Source of the DNA: Clostridia bacterium BRH_c25 | GTDB lineage: Bacteria > Bacillota_A > Clostridia > Lutisporales > Lutisporaceae | Assembly: GCA_001515955.1 (NCBI GenBank) | Contig: LOES01000131.1 | Coordinates: forward strand, 1 to 6,926 | Reading direction: 5' to 3' | Length of the DNA: 6,926 nt | Shown here: positions 1 to 6,231 of the stretch, piece by piece | Layout: every line of letters starts with the position of its first letter | Numbering within the stretch: position 1 is the stretch's first letter | The notes under the pieces: generated by a model | Databases searched by the model: none | What the model was told of the DNA's origin: nothing | The model's input: the letters and a program-made list of their open reading frames with translations, nothing else | Position numbers and translations under genes: made by a program

Positions 1-1413
1 ATCCGGAACAGCAATATTTTTCACAAGCCTGCCCAGCCATCCCTCCTTTGGATTTATAGAAGAGCCTTCTCTACGGTGGAGCTTCATCCTGCCGGCTGTA
101 GTAACCGTGAGGAATACAGAGAAGCACAGTATATAGAAGAGCTGATATCCCCATAATACTGCCAACTGGTACAAGGGGGTGCGATAATGTACAAGAGCTA
201 CACCCGCTGATATGCTTTCAAACTTCAAGGAATAGGGCAGGGCAAATATCTGTGAAAGAGCTATAATAACAAGCACAACAGCGGAGGTCTTTATCAAAGG
301 GTTTGCAGGCTTCATTATACCTGAAGCTCCGGTATGGGAAGAAAACATTGAATTGCTGTGGATATGCCTGTACAGCATTACAATTGAAAGAACTGTTATA
401 TATATCGGATAATCCCAGGTATTTGTCATATACATAATTGAGAGAAGAAAGCCCAGCAGCACAAGCTTGCCATAGCCAAGCCGCCCTGGTTCCTTACCTG
501 GGGCAAAGCAGCTCAGAATCAGTGCCATAAAGGTCAACACTGTTGGGATGTCGGATACATGGCCGTGAAGATCTGATACTATAAAGGAATAGGCCGGATA
601 CTCATGTATAGTCTTATCATCGGTAGAAGGATTGTAGCCTATGTACCTGGTGGAATCAGGATAAAAATACTTACTGTCCTCCGGCTGTGAAGAGGTTATC
701 CGGTTATACAGAGGTACTCCGTAGCCGTAAATGAAGCTGTGCAGGTTGCCTCCGAAAGCAAGAAGTGAGGCAGCTATCAGCCCTGCTATTACCAGCTTTC
801 TCATACTGAACCTTTTCAGAAGATGCAGCAGGTTGGAGGCTATGGAAAAAGTAAGCAGGAAGGATAGGGAGAAAAGGGTCGCAATCATCAGGTTGTATGA
901 GACTGCAGGTTCGATGCCTGTAAGCTTTGTAAGATAAGCGCAGATATAGTGACCGAAATAGTAATAATTGATGCCCTTTCCGGCAAACCATATATCAATG
1001 GGAGGCATGCCGTCCGCCCTGAGGATGGCATTTACAAAGCCGAAGTCCATATATTTCTCAAGTCCGTATATGTCAGGCTGCAGCCCCCTTACATAACACC
1101 AAGAAAGGAGCATGCCCAGAAACAGCAGTTCTTCAAAAAGTATGATGCGTTTGTTCTCCTTGATAAATTCCACGGTATTAGAGCGTTTGTAAGCAAGCAG
1201 TGCGGCAGGTATTAAAGCCAAAGGCAGGATAATGGAGTGTATGGATAAAAGCCATGAGGAATATGATAATGTCAGGATACCTATAATCTTAGAAAAACCA
1301 TAGCCTCTATCGAAAAAGCAACAGAGGACTTTTTGGGCAACCGGCAGGAATAATATGCCTATTAGTAGAATATATAACCACCATTTAATTACAAATATCA
1401 TGTACCCTAGCAT
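1..1413 (-). CDS. DUF2298 / Chlor_Arch_YYY-family multi-pass membrane protein, N-terminal part (C-terminus off the left edge)
   Basis: An open frame of 471 codons runs from ATG at 1413 down to position 1 with no stop, so the C-terminal part lies outside the window. AGGAGGT (complement of 1421-1427) sits 7 bases before the ATG and fixes the start. The protein is very hydrophobic, with likely membrane segments near residues 5-27, 43-75 (two), 90-107, 172-196, 207-221, 291-303, 316-346, 377-395 and 417-438. Family hallmarks are E119..DFGF followed by PP-D-WFAGK at 137-146, the name-giving NYYYFGHY at 149-156, EYPAYSF..SDLHGH at 271-285, TNTWDYP at 330-336, and RTPLYQL..LWG at 411-422. As I recall, members are about 700-900 residues, occur in Archaea, Chloroflexi and some Clostridia, and have no proven function. 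I also recall a grouping with GT-C-type glycosyltransferases, less certainly. It diverges from galU, which weakly suggests an envelope or glycan role. The family call is firm; the function is unknown. Confidence 0.9.
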   Translation of the reverse strand, partial: MLGYMIFVIKWWLYILLIGILFLPVAQKVLCCFFDRGYGFSKIIGILTLSYSSWLLSIHSIILPLALIPAALLAYKRSNTVEFIKENKRIILFEELLFLGMLLSWCYVRGLQPDIYGLEKYMDFGFVNAILRADGMPPIDIWFAGKGINYYYFGHYICAYLTKLTGIEPAVSYNLMIATLFSLSFLLTFSIASNLLHLLKRFSMRKLVIAGLIAASLLAFGGNLHSFIYGYGVPLYNRITSSQPEDSKYFYPDSTRYIGYNPSTDDKTIHEYPAYSFIVSDLHGHVSDIPTVLTFMALILSCFAPGKEPGRLGYGKLVLLGFLLSIMYMTNTWDYPIYITVLSIVMLYRHIHSNSMFSSHTGASGIMKPANPLIKTSAVVLVIIALSQIFALPYSLKFESISAGVALVHYRTPLYQLAVLWGYQLFYILCFSVFLTVTTAGRMKLHRREGSSINPKEGWLGRLVKNIAVPD

Positions 1414-1433
1414 ACGTCGAACCTCCTAAATAT

Positions 1434-1447
1434 TGTGTATTTACACA
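1434..1447. promoter_or_regulatory. Perfect 6-bp dyad between divergent genes, operator-like
   Basis: TGTGTA and TACACA form a perfect inverted repeat around a TT centre. It lies 20 bases upstream of the minus-strand ATG at 1413 and just upstream of its ribosome binding site, where it would be near the start of that transcript. A second TTACAC follows at 1456-1461. It could be a repressor site or a small leader hairpin. The region is AT-rich, so chance is possible, and no convincing -35/-10 pair was found for either divergent gene. Confidence 0.3.
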
Positions 1448-1489
1448 TTTATATATTACACGAAAAAAAGAAATATTAAAAGTGGACAT

Positions 1490-1515
1490 TAGATGCGAGT
1501 AGGGGCTCGTATCTG
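1490..1515. repeat. Mini inverted repeat with heptamer-family arms
   Basis: AGATGCGAG (1491-1499) and CTCGTATCT (1506-1514) are inverted copies with one mismatch, which becomes a G-T wobble if paired, around the loop TAGGGG. The arm contains TAGATGC (1490-1496), the same heptamer found in the large element after kal. It sits 30 bases before the galU start and could fold in the galU leader. It looks like a one-unit version of the heptamer fold-back elements elsewhere in the window. Confidence 0.55.
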
Positions 1516-1544
1516 GCCAAAAAGGAATATAAAGGAGATAATTC

Positions 1545-2408
1545 ATGAAAGTCAGAAAAGCGATAATACCTGCGGCGGGACTGGGGACTAGGTTTCTGCC
1601 CGCCACCAAGGCACAGCCGAAAGAAATGCTCCCTATTGTGGATAAACCGACAATACAGTATATCGTGGAAGAAGCAATCAACTCAGGTATTGAGGAAATC
1701 CTCATTGTGACAGGAAGAAACAAAAGAGCTATTGAGGATCATTTTGACAGGTCGGTGGAGCTGGAGCTGGAGCTAAGGAATAAAGGCAATGATGCGCTTC
1801 TGAAGCAAGTGCAGGATATTTCCAGCCTGGTGGATATACACTATATCAGACAGAAGGAGGCAAAGGGACTGGGCCATGCGATATACTGCGCCAGAACCTT
1901 TGTAGGGGATGAGCCCTTTGCAGTAATGCTTGGGGATGATGTGGTAGATTCGGCTATTCCATGCATAAAGCAGCTGATTGACGTATTTGAGTGTCATTCC
2001 AGGACTGTGCTTGGGGTTCAGAGGGTAAGCCCTGAGGATGTAAATAAATATGGAATAGTCGACTATGATATAATCAGTGACAGGCTTTACAAGGTAAAAG
2101 ACCTTGTAGAAAAGCCGGCTAAAGAAAAAGCACCTTCAAATATAGCAATACTGGGAAGGTATATAATAACCCCTGAGATATTTGGCATATTGGAGGGCAC
2201 AGAACCAGGTTCAGGGGGAGAGATACAGCTGACAGATGCATTGAGGGCGCTGGGGAAGGTCCAGGATATGTATGCATATAACTTTGAAGGTAAAAGATAT
2301 GACATAGGCTCAAAGCTTGGCTTCCTGCAAGCAACAGTGGAATTCGCACTGCAGCGGGAAGAGCTGAGCCGAGACTTCAGGGAGTATTTAAAAGGGTTGA
2401 GCATTTAG
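1545..2408 (+). CDS. galU: UTP--glucose-1-phosphate uridylyltransferase (UDP-glucose pyrophosphorylase)
   Basis: This 287-residue cytoplasmic enzyme makes UDP-glucose and pyrophosphate from UTP and glucose 1-phosphate, supplying glucosyl units for envelope polysaccharides and glycolipids. The length is typical for bacterial GalU. The N-terminal nucleotide-binding signature GLGTRFLPATKA (residues 12-23) continues into PKEMLPIVDKP (25-35), with R16 and K26 in the conserved positions. GDD at 130-132 is the likely metal-binding turn. LVEKP at 187-191 carries the conserved sugar-phosphate lysine K190, and GGEIQLTDAL at 224-233 plus KRYDIGSKLGF near the C-terminus are also GalU hallmarks. AAAGGAG (1531-1537) lies 7 bases before the ATG. 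Three near-identical GAGCTG units (1758-1775) encode ELELEL at 72-77. The phosphoglucomutase that makes its substrate is the next gene. No terminator is visible in the gap, so co-transcription is possible. Confidence 0.96.
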   Translation: MKVRKAIIPAAGLGTRFLPATKAQPKEMLPIVDKPTIQYIVEEAINSGIEEILIVTGRNKRAIEDHFDRSVELELELRNKGNDALLKQVQDISSLVDIHYIRQKEAKGLGHAIYCARTFVGDEPFAVMLGDDVVDSAIPCIKQLIDVFECHSRTVLGVQRVSPEDVNKYGIVDYDIISDRLYKVKDLVEKPAKEKAPSNIAILGRYIITPEIFGILEGTEPGSGGEIQLTDALRALGKVQDMYAYNFEGKRYDIGSKLGFLQATVEFALQREELSRDFREYLKGLSI

Positions 2409-2431
2409 AATGAGAGACTATGTTTTGTATG

Positions 2432-2539
2432 TGTCATTCTGAGCGTAGCGAAGAATCTTATGCCTGTGAGAATAACCTTGACAAATACCTTTGAGTATTC
2501 CCCAAGGGTCTAAGATCCTTCATTGCATTCAGGATGACA
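2432..2539. repeat. MITE-like intergenic inverted repeat, about 108 bp
   Basis: The left arm (2432-2460, starting TGTCATTCTGAGCG) and the reverse complement of the right arm (2511-2539) match at 22 of 29 positions. All seven differences are transitions, and four become G-U wobbles in RNA. The element lies between galU and the mutase and carries no reading frame of its own. I recall very similar TGTCATTCTGAGCG...GAAGAATCT arms scattered between genes in several unrelated anaerobes, but cannot cite a named family. It is probably a non-autonomous mobile element or a dispersed palindromic repeat; no target-site duplication was clear. Confidence 0.7.
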
Positions 2540-2540
2540 T

Positions 2541-2575
2541 GAATCGCGCAACTCGTAACGCGAAACGCGTAACCA
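2541..2575 (-). repeat. Five-unit degenerate heptamer array (GCGTTAC type)
   Basis: Read on the minus strand, five consecutive 7-bp units occur from 2575 to 2541: TGGTTAC, GCGTTTC, GCGTTAC, GAGTTGC, GCGATTC. They abut the right end of the 2432-2539 inverted repeat. The units fit the pattern K-M-G-W-Y-N-C shared by the other heptamer arrays here, except for one G in TGGTTAC, but the dominant version is GCGTTAC. No inverted partner array or AGGGCAA core is present, so it looks like a half element. It ends 28 bases before the ribosome binding site of the next gene. Confidence 0.6.
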
Positions 2576-2617
2576 AGCCTGATAGGAATACCCCAAAATG
2601 ATTACGGAGGTAAATTT

Positions 2618-4312
2618 ATGAGCTATTACGAAAGGTACAACAAATGGATTACTGATGCTGCCTTTGATGAGGAGACCAGGAAGGAACTCATGGCTATCAA
2701 GGGTAATGATAAGGATATAGAGGATAGGTTTTACAAGGATCTGGAGTTCGGAACCGGCGGCCTTAGAGGTGTAATCGGAGCCGGCACCAACAGGATGAAC
2801 AAGTATACAGTCGGCAGAGCGACACAGGGTCTGGCCAATTACATCATAAAAAAAAGGCTGGAAAACCCCAGTGTTGTAATTGCTTATGATTCCAGGCGCT
2901 TTTCCTATGAATTCGCCATAGAGGCGGCAAGGGTGCTGAATTCCAATGGGATTATCGCATATGTATTCAATGAGCTTAGACCCACACCGGAGCTTTCCTT
3001 TGCAGTCAGGGAGCTGAGAGCAACAGCAGGGATCGTTATTACAGCAAGCCACAATCCGCCCCAATATAATGGCTACAAGGTTTATTGGAGCGACGGAGGG
3101 CAGGTGGTTTCACCCATTGCTGAGGAGCTTATTGCAGAAGCGAATTCCATACAGGATTTTTCTGAAATAAAGTGCATGGATGAATGCTATATAAGCAATA
3201 AAGGATTGCTGCGATTTTTGGGTAAAGAGATGGATGACAGGTATATCGGCAAGGTCAGGGGTCTGGCACTTAATTCCGATGTGGTGAAGGAAGTGGGAGA
3301 TGACTTTGGAATTATATATACACCTTTGCATGGAGCGGGTAACATTCCTGTCAGGAGGGCTTTAAAGGAGACCGGTTTTAACAATGTGACGGTAGTGCCG
3401 GAGCAGGAGTTGCCGGACCAGGACTTTCGTACTGTAAAATTCCCTAATCCTGAGGAGCATGAGGCTTTTACTCTCGCTATTGAGCTTGCCGGGAAGCAGT
3501 CTGCAGATATAATAATCGGAACTGACCCCGACTGTGACAGGGTGGGGGTTGTAGTGAAGAACACCCAGGGTGAATATGTGGTCCTCACAGGGAATCAGAC
3601 AGGAGCATTGCTTGTTGACTATATATTGGGTTCCATGCAGAAGCAGGGCAGATTGAATGAGAGAAGCACTATAATAAACACCATAGTAACAGGCAAGCTG
3701 GGGGCGAAAATAGCAGAAAGCTATAATGTGGGGACGATATCTGTACTTACAGGTTTCAAATATATTGCAGAGAAGATAAAAGAATTTGAAAATACCGGGA
3801 GAGAATTCATATTCGGCTATGAAGAAAGCTATGGATATCTTGCAGGAACCTTTGTAAGAGACAAGGATGCAGTCATTACATCCATGCTTATATGCGAGAT
3901 GGCTGCCTGCTACAAGAAAAAAGGAATGACACTGTACGAAGGGCTTATGAACCTCTATAGCAAATACGGATATTACAAGGAGAGTCTTAGCTCCATTACT
4001 TTCAAAGGTAAGGAAGGCATGGAGGAAATGGTCAGGCTTATAGATGGATTAAGAAGCAATCCGCCCGGGGAGGTCAACGGTATTAAAGTGACAGAAGTAA
4101 GGGACTATTTGGATTATAACGGTACGATAACACTTCCGAAGGAAAACGTACTTCAATTTATACTGGAGGACAAATCCTGGTTTTGCATAAGACCTTCAGG
4201 AACTGAACCGAAGCTGAAGATATATTTTTCCGTAACAGGGGAAAGCAATGATGCTGCCGAAGCAAGAATGGCAGGGCTTAGAGCTGGGGTAGAGGTATAT
4301 GTGGAAGTTTAA
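2618..4312 (+). CDS. pgcA: Alpha-phosphoglucomutase / phosphohexomutase, PgcA type
   Basis: This 564-residue cytoplasmic enzyme interconverts glucose 6-phosphate and glucose 1-phosphate, possibly also mannose phosphates, through a phosphoserine. It feeds the upstream galU. The four signature loops of the alpha-D-phosphohexomutase superfamily are in order: active-site TASHNPPQYNGYK (142-154, phosphoserine S144), metal-binding DPDCDRVG (303-310, D303/D305/D307), sugar-binding GYEESYGY (400-407), and phosphate-binding RPSGTEPK (525-532). The N-terminal LEFGTGGLRG (42-51) and GAGTNRMN (54-61) are typical of the longer Bacillus PgcA/YhxB branch rather than the shorter GlmM or ManB branches, and the length agrees. 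GGAGG (2606-2610) lies 7 bases before the ATG. No damage is seen. Exact hexose preference cannot be read from the sequence. Confidence 0.95.
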   Translation: MSYYERYNKWITDAAFDEETRKELMAIKGNDKDIEDRFYKDLEFGTGGLRGVIGAGTNRMNKYTVGRATQGLANYIIKKRLENPSVVIAYDSRRFSYEFAIEAARVLNSNGIIAYVFNELRPTPELSFAVRELRATAGIVITASHNPPQYNGYKVYWSDGGQVVSPIAEELIAEANSIQDFSEIKCMDECYISNKGLLRFLGKEMDDRYIGKVRGLALNSDVVKEVGDDFGIIYTPLHGAGNIPVRRALKETGFNNVTVVPEQELPDQDFRTVKFPNPEEHEAFTLAIELAGKQSADIIIGTDPDCDRVGVVVKNTQGEYVVLTGNQTGALLVDYILGSMQKQGRLNERSTIINTIVTGKLGAKIAESYNVGTISVLTGFKYIAEKIKEFENTGREFIFGYEESYGYLAGTFVRDKDAVITSMLICEMAACYKKKGMTLYEGLMNLYSKYGYYKESLSSITFKGKEGMEEMVRLIDGLRSNPPGEVNGIKVTEVRDYLDYNGTITLPKENVLQFILEDKSWFCIRPSGTEPKLKIYFSVTGESNDAAEARMAGLRAGVEVYVEV

Positions 4313-4324
4313 TATACAGAAAAA

Positions 4325-4353
4325 GAAGGAAATATTGAATAGATATTGAATAT
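4325..4353 (+). promoter_or_regulatory. Candidate sigma-H promoter of the response-regulator gene
   Basis: GAAGGAAAT (4325-4333) and ATTGAATAT (4345-4353) are 11 bases apart. They fit at every defined position the Bacillus sigma-H consensus as I recall it, RnAGGAwWW, 11-12 bases, RnnGAATww. Transcription would start near 4360, giving a leader of about 38 bases. Part of the match may come from a local direct repeat of ATATTGAATA. An alternative sigma-A reading is TTGAAT (4346-4351), 16 bases, TATAAG (4368-4373). In Bacillus subtilis spo0F is under sigma-H control, which is why the match is interesting here. Confidence 0.5.
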
Positions 4354-4397
4354 ATATTATTGCACATTATAAGGCAATTTCGAGGGAGGCTAGTACA

Positions 4398-4811
4398 ATG
4401 ACAGGCAAAAAGCTGCTTGTAGTTGACGATCAACAGGGTGTTAGATTTCTTATCAGCGAAATATTCCAGGAAGAAGGCTATAATGTTGCCGAAGCAAGCA
4501 ATTATGAAGAAGCAATAGAGGTAGCAAAGAAGTTCATGCCTGATATTGCTCTGGTAGACATGAGACTGGGGAATAATGCGGGTTATGACGGAGGGGATAT
4601 CGTTAAGGAGCTTAAACAGTACATTCCTGAGCTGGTACCTATAGTTGTGACTGCCCATAGTGAGCCTGACAAGCTTAATAAGGCAATTAAGTGCGGTGCG
4701 GTGTACTGTCTGGAAAAGCCTTTTGATGTTGAGCGGATTGTCAGTGTGGTAAATGAGCAGTATATAAAATATTCATGTGATATTGTGAAACTAGGTAATA
4801 GCAGCGTGTAA
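4398..4811 (+). CDS. Single-domain CheY-like response regulator, Spo0F-like
   Basis: The 137-residue protein is one receiver domain with no DNA-binding output domain. The phosphorylation set is complete: acidic pair D10/D11, phosphoacceptor D54 in LVDMRL, T85, and K107 in the KPF motif. The N-terminus, VVDDQQGVRFLISEIFQEEGY, resembles Spo0F closely: DDQ-G-R and an acidic EGY helix end, with D10, D11 and D54 at the same numbers. The D54 to T85 span is about three residues longer than in Spo0F (extra glycine- and asparagine-rich loop at 58-66), and the last dozen residues form a short tail. It probably accepts phosphate from a histidine kinase and relays it or binds a partner; no kinase gene is next to it. 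GGGAGG (4384-4389) lies 8 bases before the ATG. It could equally be a CheY-type or other orphan relay regulator, so no gene symbol is given. Confidence 0.9.
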   Translation: MTGKKLLVVDDQQGVRFLISEIFQEEGYNVAEASNYEEAIEVAKKFMPDIALVDMRLGNNAGYDGGDIVKELKQYIPELVPIVVTAHSEPDKLNKAIKCGAVYCLEKPFDVERIVSVVNEQYIKYSCDIVKLGNSSV

Positions 4812-4847
4812 CAGATCGTACAGGCCAATCCACAGATAACAGGCTTT

Positions 4848-4870
4848 GCACATGGCACGTAGCACGTGCC
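4848..4870 (-). repeat. Three-unit heptamer array with a perfect 7-bp hairpin
   Basis: On the minus strand the heptamers CACGTGC, TACGTGC and CATGTGC run in tandem from 4868 to 4848. The same bases contain a perfect hairpin, GGCACGT (4854-4860) and ACGTGCC (4864-4870), with an AGC loop. A CCGAAGC follows at 4870-4876, recalling the CGAAGC in the core of the larger elements. It sits between the response regulator and kal, 23 bases before the kal ribosome binding site. No T-run follows, so it is not a classic terminator. Confidence 0.5.
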
Positions 4871-4905
4871 CCGAAGCTAAATAAATACGTCAGGGAGGAA
4901 GAAAA

Positions 4906-5289
4906 ATGGATAAAGTAATTATAAGGCTGAGAATGAGTGCACATGATGCGCATTACGGAGGGAATCTGGTGGACGGAGCAAGGATGCTGGGACTTTTCGG
5001 AGATGTTGCAACAGAGCTTCTTATAAGAAATGACGGAGATGAAGGACTGTTTTGTGCTTATGACAATGTTGAGTTTCTTGCACCGGTATTTGCCGGAGAC
5101 TACATCGAAGCTGTGGGCGAAATTACAAAGATGGGAAACACATCAAGAAAAATGCAGTTTGAAGCCAGAAAGGTGATACAGGCAAGAACCGACATTAATG
5201 ATTCAGCGGCAGAAGTACTGGAAACACCAATTGCAGTATGCAGAGCAAGCGGCACCTGCGTAGTACCAAAAGACAAGCAGCGGCTGTAG
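4906..5289 (+). CDS. kal: 3-aminobutyryl-CoA ammonia-lyase
   Basis: The 127-residue protein matches the Kal family in length and sequence. It removes ammonia from L-3-aminobutyryl-CoA to give crotonyl-CoA, a late step of lysine fermentation to butyrate and acetate. It has a single hotdog-fold pattern: a short first strand, [17 protein letters not shown] (residues 12-28) leading into the central helix, then [19 protein letters not shown] (55-73), the strand-turn-strand typical of hotdog CoA enzymes. H13, H16, D23 and E56 are candidate catalytic or substrate-contact residues by position only. GGGAGG (4893-4898) lies 7 bases before the ATG. Its neighbour kce makes its substrate, which strengthens the call. 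The stop codon sits in the loop of a 10-bp hairpin. Other hotdog CoA enzymes are the main alternative. Confidence 0.88.
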   Translation: MDKVIIRLRMSAHDAHYGGNLVDGARMLGLFGDVATELLIRNDGDEGLFCAYDNVEFLAPVFAGDYIEAVGEITKMGNTSRKMQFEARKVIQARTDINDSAAEVLETPIAVCRASGTCVVPKDKQRL

Positions 5290-5298
5290 CCGCTGCTT
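5275..5298 (+). other. Perfect 10-bp hairpin enclosing the kal stop codon
   Basis: AAGCAGCGGC (5275-5284) and GCCGCTGCTT (5289-5298) pair perfectly around a TGTA loop. The TAG stop (5287-5289) spans the loop and the first stem base. Only TTAGATAC follows, with no U-run, so it is not a standard rho-independent terminator. Its last two bases overlap the first bases of the fold-back element. It may protect the kal 3' end or affect termination; the effect is unknown. Confidence 0.6.
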
Positions 5299-5394
5299 AG
5301 ATACGAGATACGAGATGCTAGATGCGAGGATTAGGGCAAGGCTTCGAAGCATTGCTTGCACTCTCGAATCTCGGATCTAGAATCTCGCATCTAA
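5297..5394. repeat. Heptamer fold-back element A (KAGATNC arms around an AGGGCAA core)
   Basis: The left arm is a run of 7-bp units from 5298: TAGATAC, GAGATAC, GAGATGC, TAGATGC, GAGGATT. The core AGGGCAAGGCTTCGAAGC (5333-5350) then ATTGCTTGC folds on itself: GCAA-GCTTCGAAGC-TTGC pairs with one mismatch. The right arm, read on the minus strand from 5393, gives TAGATGC, GAGATTC, TAGATCC, GAGATTC and the partial GAGAGTG. The whole therefore folds back, and the 7-bp period would allow several registers. It fills the kal-kce gap and ends just before the kce ribosome binding site. No coding potential was seen. Confidence 0.75.
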
Positions 5395-5415
5395 AATTAA
5401 GGGAGGATTTTTTTC

Positions 5416-6231
5416 GTGGATAAATTAATCATAACAGCGTGTCTTACGGGAGCGGAAGTGACAAGGGAGCAGCAGCCCAATCTTCCCATCAGTCCCGATG
5501 AAATAGCTGAAGCAGCATATCAGGCATGGAAAGCCGGTGCTTCAATAGTGCATATCCATGCCAGGAAGGCTGACGGTACTCCGACTCAGGATATTGAGGT
5601 ATATAGGGAGATCAAAGAGAAGATTGCAAAAAAATGCGATATAATATTTCAACCTTCAACAGGGGGAGCGGTATGGCACTCCAAGGAAGAAAGGATACAG
5701 CCTGTACACCTGAAGCCCGAAATGGCTTCCCTGAGCACAGGCACATGCAATTTTGGTCCGGATGTGTTCATGAATTCAGAAGAGTATATTGAGACCTTCG
5801 CAAAAGCTATGCAGGAAAATGGTGTAAAGCCGGAGATTGAAGTATTTGAAAAGGGTATGATCAACAATGCATTGAAGCTGGTCAAAAAAGGACTTCTTAC
5901 AATGCCAATACATTTTGACTTTGTTTTGGGTGTTCCCGGAGCAATGCCGGGGGAGCCAAGGGACCTTATGTACCTTGTAGACAGCATTCCTGCCGGCTGC
6001 ACCTGGACGGTGGCAGGCATAGGAAGGGCGGAGCTTCCTCTTGCAGTGATGGCAATAGTAATGGGAGGACATGTAAGGGTAGGCTTTGAAGATAATATAT
6101 TCTATTCAAAGGGTGTAGTTGCAGAGTCTAATGCTCAATTGGTAGAAAGAATTGCAAGGATAGCAAAGGAATGCGGCAGAGAAGTGGCAATACCGGATGA
6201 AGCAAGGAAGATACTGAATGTTAGTCGCTAG
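5416..6231 (+). CDS. kce: 3-keto-5-aminohexanoate cleavage enzyme (BKACE family)
   Basis: The 271-residue protein belongs to the beta-keto acid cleavage enzyme family (formerly DUF849), TIM-barrel zinc enzymes. Kce condenses 3-keto-5-aminohexanoate with acetyl-CoA, giving 3-aminobutyryl-CoA and acetoacetate. Visible hallmarks are VHIHAR (45-50) with zinc ligands H46 and H48, QPSTGG (79-84), SLSTGTCNFG (105-114), IEVFEKGM (141-148), HFDFVLGVPG (166-175) and HVRVGFEDN (219-227), whose E225 is the likely third zinc ligand and R221/D226 likely catalytic. E14 is present; I recall an acidic residue there helping to bind the substrate amine. The start is GTG, 8 bases after GGGAGGA (5401-5407). Adjacent kal favours true Kce over another BKACE specificity. 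The last codons and the stop lie inside a heptamer repeat. No other lysine-pathway genes (kamA, kamDE, kdd) are in the window. Confidence 0.92.
   Translation: MDKLIITACLTGAEVTREQQPNLPISPDEIAEAAYQAWKAGASIVHIHARKADGTPTQDIEVYREIKEKIAKKCDIIFQPSTGGAVWHSKEERIQPVHLKPEMASLSTGTCNFGPDVFMNSEEYIETFAKAMQENGVKPEIEVFEKGMINNALKLVKKGLLTMPIHFDFVLGVPGAMPGEPRDLMYLVDSIPAGCTWTVAGIGRAELPLAVMAIVMGGHVRVGFEDNIFYSKGVVAESNAQLVERIARIAKECGREVAIPDEARKILNVSR

Noticed and set aside
704..1215. Open frames of 68-95 codons on both strands (731-937 +, 949-1215 +, 704-991 -)
   Set aside because: They lie inside the minus-strand YYY-family gene in other frames, have no ribosome binding site, and translate to low-complexity or unlike-protein sequence.
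1414..1544. Riboswitch or T-box leader before galU
   Set aside because: The gap is only 131 bp and shows only a small dyad and a mini inverted repeat; no recognisable riboswitch core or terminator was found.
1758..1775. GAGCTG triple repeat in galU as a phase-variable tract
   Set aside because: The unit is 6 bp, so slippage would not shift the frame; it only adds or removes Glu-Leu pairs.
2510..3588. Minus-strand frames of 184, 73 and 133 codons opposite the mutase gene
   Set aside because: They are antisense shadows of a gene with all its catalytic motifs; the longest begins inside the intergenic inverted repeat.
4278..4953. Minus-strand frames of 126, 91 and 70 codons opposite the response regulator
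   Set aside because: They overlap a receiver domain with a complete active site, and no start signals or protein-like features were seen.
5297..5394. CRISPR array or rho-independent terminator at the kal-kce gap
   Set aside because: Repeat units are 7 bp with no spacers, which excludes CRISPR; no T-run follows the hairpin core, which argues against a standard terminator.
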